NCBI GenBank assembly: GCA_030550075.1
Contig: JAUQQB010000018.1
Location: 1 to 15,496 of the forward strand
Reading direction: 5' to 3'
DNA length: 15,496 nucleotides
DNA from: Chloroflexota bacterium
Lineage (GTDB): Bacteria; Chloroflexota; Anaerolineae; Thermoflexales; Thermoflexaceae
The notes beneath the pieces are model-generated. The model saw only the letters and a program-made list of their open reading frames with translations, was not told the DNA's origin and did no database searches. The position numbers were made by a program, and so were the translations under genes. Shown here one piece after another: positions 13,704 to 15,496 of this stretch. Within the stretch, counting starts at the first letter, position 1; every line of letters begins with the position of its first letter.

Positions 13704-14048
13704 GACCCGTCCAGCCTGCAACGGGCGGTCAAGCAGGCGGCGCAGAAGGCGGGCATCCCAAAGCGGGTGACCCCACAAACGTTGCGGCACTCCTTTGCCA
13801 CGCACCTCCTGCAGGCCGGATACAATATCCGCACGGTTCAGGAACTACTGGGCCACAGGGATGTGCGGACGACGATGATCTACACCCACGTCCTGCAGCG
13901 GGGCGGCCTGGCGGTGCGCTCCCTGCTGGAAGGGAAGAGCAACGGATGGACCCTGCCCCTCGGGCCGGTGGGGTCCATTGCCGCTCCTTTCGGGGCGAAA
14001 CAGGGCAGGGGAAAACAAAGGCAGCCCCGCTTGCCTCACTTCCCTTAA
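13704..14048 (+). pseudogene. intI: integron integrase C-terminal fragment
   Basis: Homology begins at about 13704 (DPSSLQRAVKQAAQKAGIPK). It contains the box II region TPQTLRHSFATHLL (13770-13811), LLGHRDV (His codon 13854-13856) and the nucleophile in MIYTHVL (Tyr codon 13881-13883). The end RGGLAVRSLLE matches the RGGxGVRSPLD tail of integron integrases, not XerC/XerD. The N-terminal two thirds, with the first catalytic Arg and most of the IntI-specific insertion, are missing. The first His of the HxxR box is Gln here (QTLR). After residue about 75 a 40-residue non-homologous tail runs to TAA 14046, overlapping the relA stop by 4 bases. Cannot be an active recombinase. Confidence 0.88.
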
Positions 14049-15496
14049 CGGCGGCGATGGGCCTCGCGGACGTTGGGGATCTGCTCGATGCGCGCCAGGG
14101 CTCGATGGAGCTGGGCCGCCGAGCGAACTTCCAGAGTGGCCTGGAAAACTGCAAAGCCGTTCCGGGTGTCTACGGTGATGCGAGCGATGTTGATCTGCTC
14201 ATCTTTCAGAACGCCGCTGATCTCGTGAAGCAGGCCCACGCGGTCGATGGCCACGATCTCCACTTCGACCGGGTATCCTTTCTCCCCGGCCGGGAACTGC
14301 ACCTCGATCAGACGCTCCGGGGAACGGATGTTCAGGATGTTCGGGCAGTTCCGGCGGTGAATGGTGATCCCGCGGTTGCGGGTGATGTATCCGATCACCT
14401 CATCCCCGGGCACCGGGTTGCAGCACCGGGCCAGCTGCATCAGGAGCCCCTGGGGGTTGTTCTCCACCAGCACGGGCCGGGAAGCGTCGTAGCGTTCAGG
14501 AAGGGTGGGGAGCTCCGGCGCGGCCTTTTGCTCCTCCCGACGTCGCTCCTCTTCCATCCGGATCAAGCGGGTTGCCAGTTGCTCCGGGGAGACATCCCCC
14601 CAGCCGATGGCGGCCAGCAGGTCCTCGGGCTCTTTATAGCCGAACTCCCCATATAGCCGACGGGCGGCCTCATCGACCGAGAAGGGGACGCCCAGGCGTC
14701 GGATCTCCTGAGCCAGGATCTCCCGGCCGTGGAGGATGTTCTCGGCGCGGCCCTGCTGCTTGAACCACTGGCGGATCTTCTGGCGGGCGCGAGAGGTCTT
14801 CACATACCCCTTCGCCGGATCCAGCCAGTCCCGGCTGGGGCCGCCCTGCTTGGCCGGGATGATCTCCACCTGGTCCCCCATTTGCAGGACATAGTTCAGG
14901 GGGACCCACTTGCCGTTCACCCGGGCGCCGCGGCAACGGTGCCCCAGTTCGGTGTGGATATGGTAAGCGAAATCGATGGGCGTGCTCCCCCGGGGCAGGT
15001 CGATGACGTGCCCTTTCGGGGTGAACACGTAAATTCGATCCTCGAAGACGTCTGTCTTAAGGGACTCGACAAACTCCTTCGCCGAGGTCACCTCATTGCG
15101 CCACTCCATCAGGGAGCGCAGCCAGGCCACCTTCTTCTCATAGGCCAGATCGCGCTTCGAAACCTGTTCCTTATAGATCCAGTGGGCGGCGATGCCGTAT
15201 TCGGCCTCCCAGTGCATCTCCCAGGTGCGGATCTGCACCTCCAGCGTTTTGCCGTCCTCCAGCATCACCGCCGTGTGCAGGCTACGATAGGAATTGTCCT
15301 TGGGATTGGCGATGTAGTCATCAAACTCCTTGGGGATGGGTCGCCACATGGAGTGGATAATGCCCAGGACCTGGTAGCATTCGGGGATAGTGTTCACGAT
15401 GATGCGGACGGCCCGCACATCGTAAACCTGGTCGAAGGAGACCCCCTTGCGGAGCATTTTGCGGTAGATGCTGTAGATGTGCTTGGCCCGGCCGGT
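14045..15496 (-). CDS. relA: RelA/SpoT family (p)ppGpp synthetase, 5' partial
   Basis: 483 residues of the C-terminal part; the frame runs off the window edge (first codons read TGRAKHIYSIYRKM), so the N-terminal hydrolase domain and start lie outside. Visible domains are the rest of the ppGpp synthetase domain (VYDVRAVRIIV, EFDDYIANPK, YRSLHTAVM, EVQIRTWEMHWEAEYGIAAH), TGS (RIYVFTPKGHVIDLP), the Cys/His zinc-finger-like region (LARCCNPVPGDEVIGYITRN, HRRNCPN) and a C-terminal ACT domain (AIDRVGLLHEISGVL). The EFDD motif (complement of 15311-15331) is the EXDD type of RelA-like synthetases rather than the RXKD of SpoT/Rel. NPKDNSYRS replaces the more common NPKPNGYQS. Whether the hydrolase domain is active cannot be seen. 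It converges on the integrase remnant. Confidence 0.96.
   Translation of the reverse strand, partial: TGRAKHIYSIYRKMLRKGVSFDQVYDVRAVRIIVNTIPECYQVLGIIHSMWRPIPKEFDDYIANPKDNSYRSLHTAVMLEDGKTLEVQIRTWEMHWEAEYGIAAHWIYKEQVSKRDLAYEKKVAWLRSLMEWRNEVTSAKEFVESLKTDVFEDRIYVFTPKGHVIDLPRGSTPIDFAYHIHTELGHRCRGARVNGKWVPLNYVLQMGDQVEIIPAKQGGPSRDWLDPAKGYVKTSRARQKIRQWFKQQGRAENILHGREILAQEIRRLGVPFSVDEAARRLYGEFGYKEPEDLLAAIGWGDVSPEQLATRLIRMEEERRREEQKAAPELPTLPERYDASRPVLVENNPQGLLMQLARCCNPVPGDEVIGYITRNRGITIHRRNCPNILNIRSPERLIEVQFPAGEKGYPVEVEIVAIDRVGLLHEISGVLKDEQINIARITVDTRNGFAVFQATLEVRSAAQLHRALARIEQIPNVREAHRRR

Larger units (their letters stand above)
9225..14048. mobile_element. remnant chromosomal integron, two cassettes
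   Basis: Components in order from 14048 down: IntI C-terminal fragment (plus), attI-like site, cassette 1 (PrcB-like lipoprotein and subtilase, about 13623 to 10753), attC, then cassette 2 (TolB-like and secreted protein) cut off near 9225 against the methyltransferase gene. The integrase reads away from the cassettes, the normal integron layout. Cassettes with two genes and more than 2 kb are larger than usual. The integrase is broken, so the array is frozen unless one is supplied in trans. The left boundary is inferred from where the secreted-protein frame stops looking like a protein. Confidence 0.75.

Noticed and set aside
13704..14048. XerC/XerD or phage integrase remnant instead of IntI
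   Set aside because: The RGGLAVRSLLE tail and the neighbouring attI-like and attC sites favour an integron integrase, although a tree would be decisive.
1..15496. CRISPR arrays, tRNA or rRNA genes
   Set aside because: No regularly spaced repeats, no cloverleaf with a GTTCRANYC arm and no rRNA-like stretches were seen on either strand.

Overview
The window looks like a chromosomal segment of a GC-rich bacterium, most likely a Chloroflexota member (Anaerolineae/Thermoflexia-like). The clues are a 1417-residue RpoC with a long coiled-coil insertion, secreted proteins with Pro/Thr linkers, and a protease ending in a YIPLVLRNY-type tail that I associate with that phylum. The phylum call is inference; gene identities rest on motifs read directly from the translations.

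Layout. Bases 1-253 are non-coding and hold the rpoC terminator. Bases 254-4507 (minus) are rpoC, standing alone with no rpoB before it. An 824-base gap (4508-5331) holds a strong minus-strand promoter (TTGACA, 17 bases, TATAGT), a roughly 475-nt rpoC leader with hairpins, a plus-strand terminator-like hairpin and a plus-strand promoter. Bases 5332-6582 (plus) carry three small genes: a two-helix membrane protein, a YtxH-like protein and a DUF2007-like protein. Bases 6791-8200 are the translation operon promoter-infC-rpmI-rplT-terminator; infC appears to start at AUU, as in the classic IF3 autoregulation circuit. A TrmH/SpoU RNA methyltransferase gene (8430-9224) follows, behind a structured leader.

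From about 9225 to 14048 the character changes. I read this as a decayed chromosomal integron. On the plus strand, 13704-14048 is the C-terminal end of an integron-type tyrosine recombinase (IntI) that has lost its first two thirds. Next to it (13618-13637) is an attI-like simple site. Leading away from it on the minus strand are a first cassette with a PrcB-like lipoprotein (13043-13552) and a subtilisin-family protease (10824-12999, with a one-base frameshift), closed by a 74-bp attC site (10747-10820) three bases after the protease stop. A second cassette carries a TolB/PD40 propeller protein (9520-10716) and a small secreted protein whose 3' end runs antisense into the methyltransferase gene. 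The PrcB-plus-subtilase pair recalls the dentilisin complex of Treponema denticola. The protease part is visibly AT-richer than the neighbouring housekeeping genes.

The window closes with relA/spoT (14045-15496, minus, 5' end outside the window), which converges on the integrase remnant with a 4-bp overlap. The housekeeping genes (transcription, translation initiation, ribosome assembly, stringent response) are typical; the integron remnant, its secreted proteolysis cargo and the rpoC leader are the parts worth a second look.
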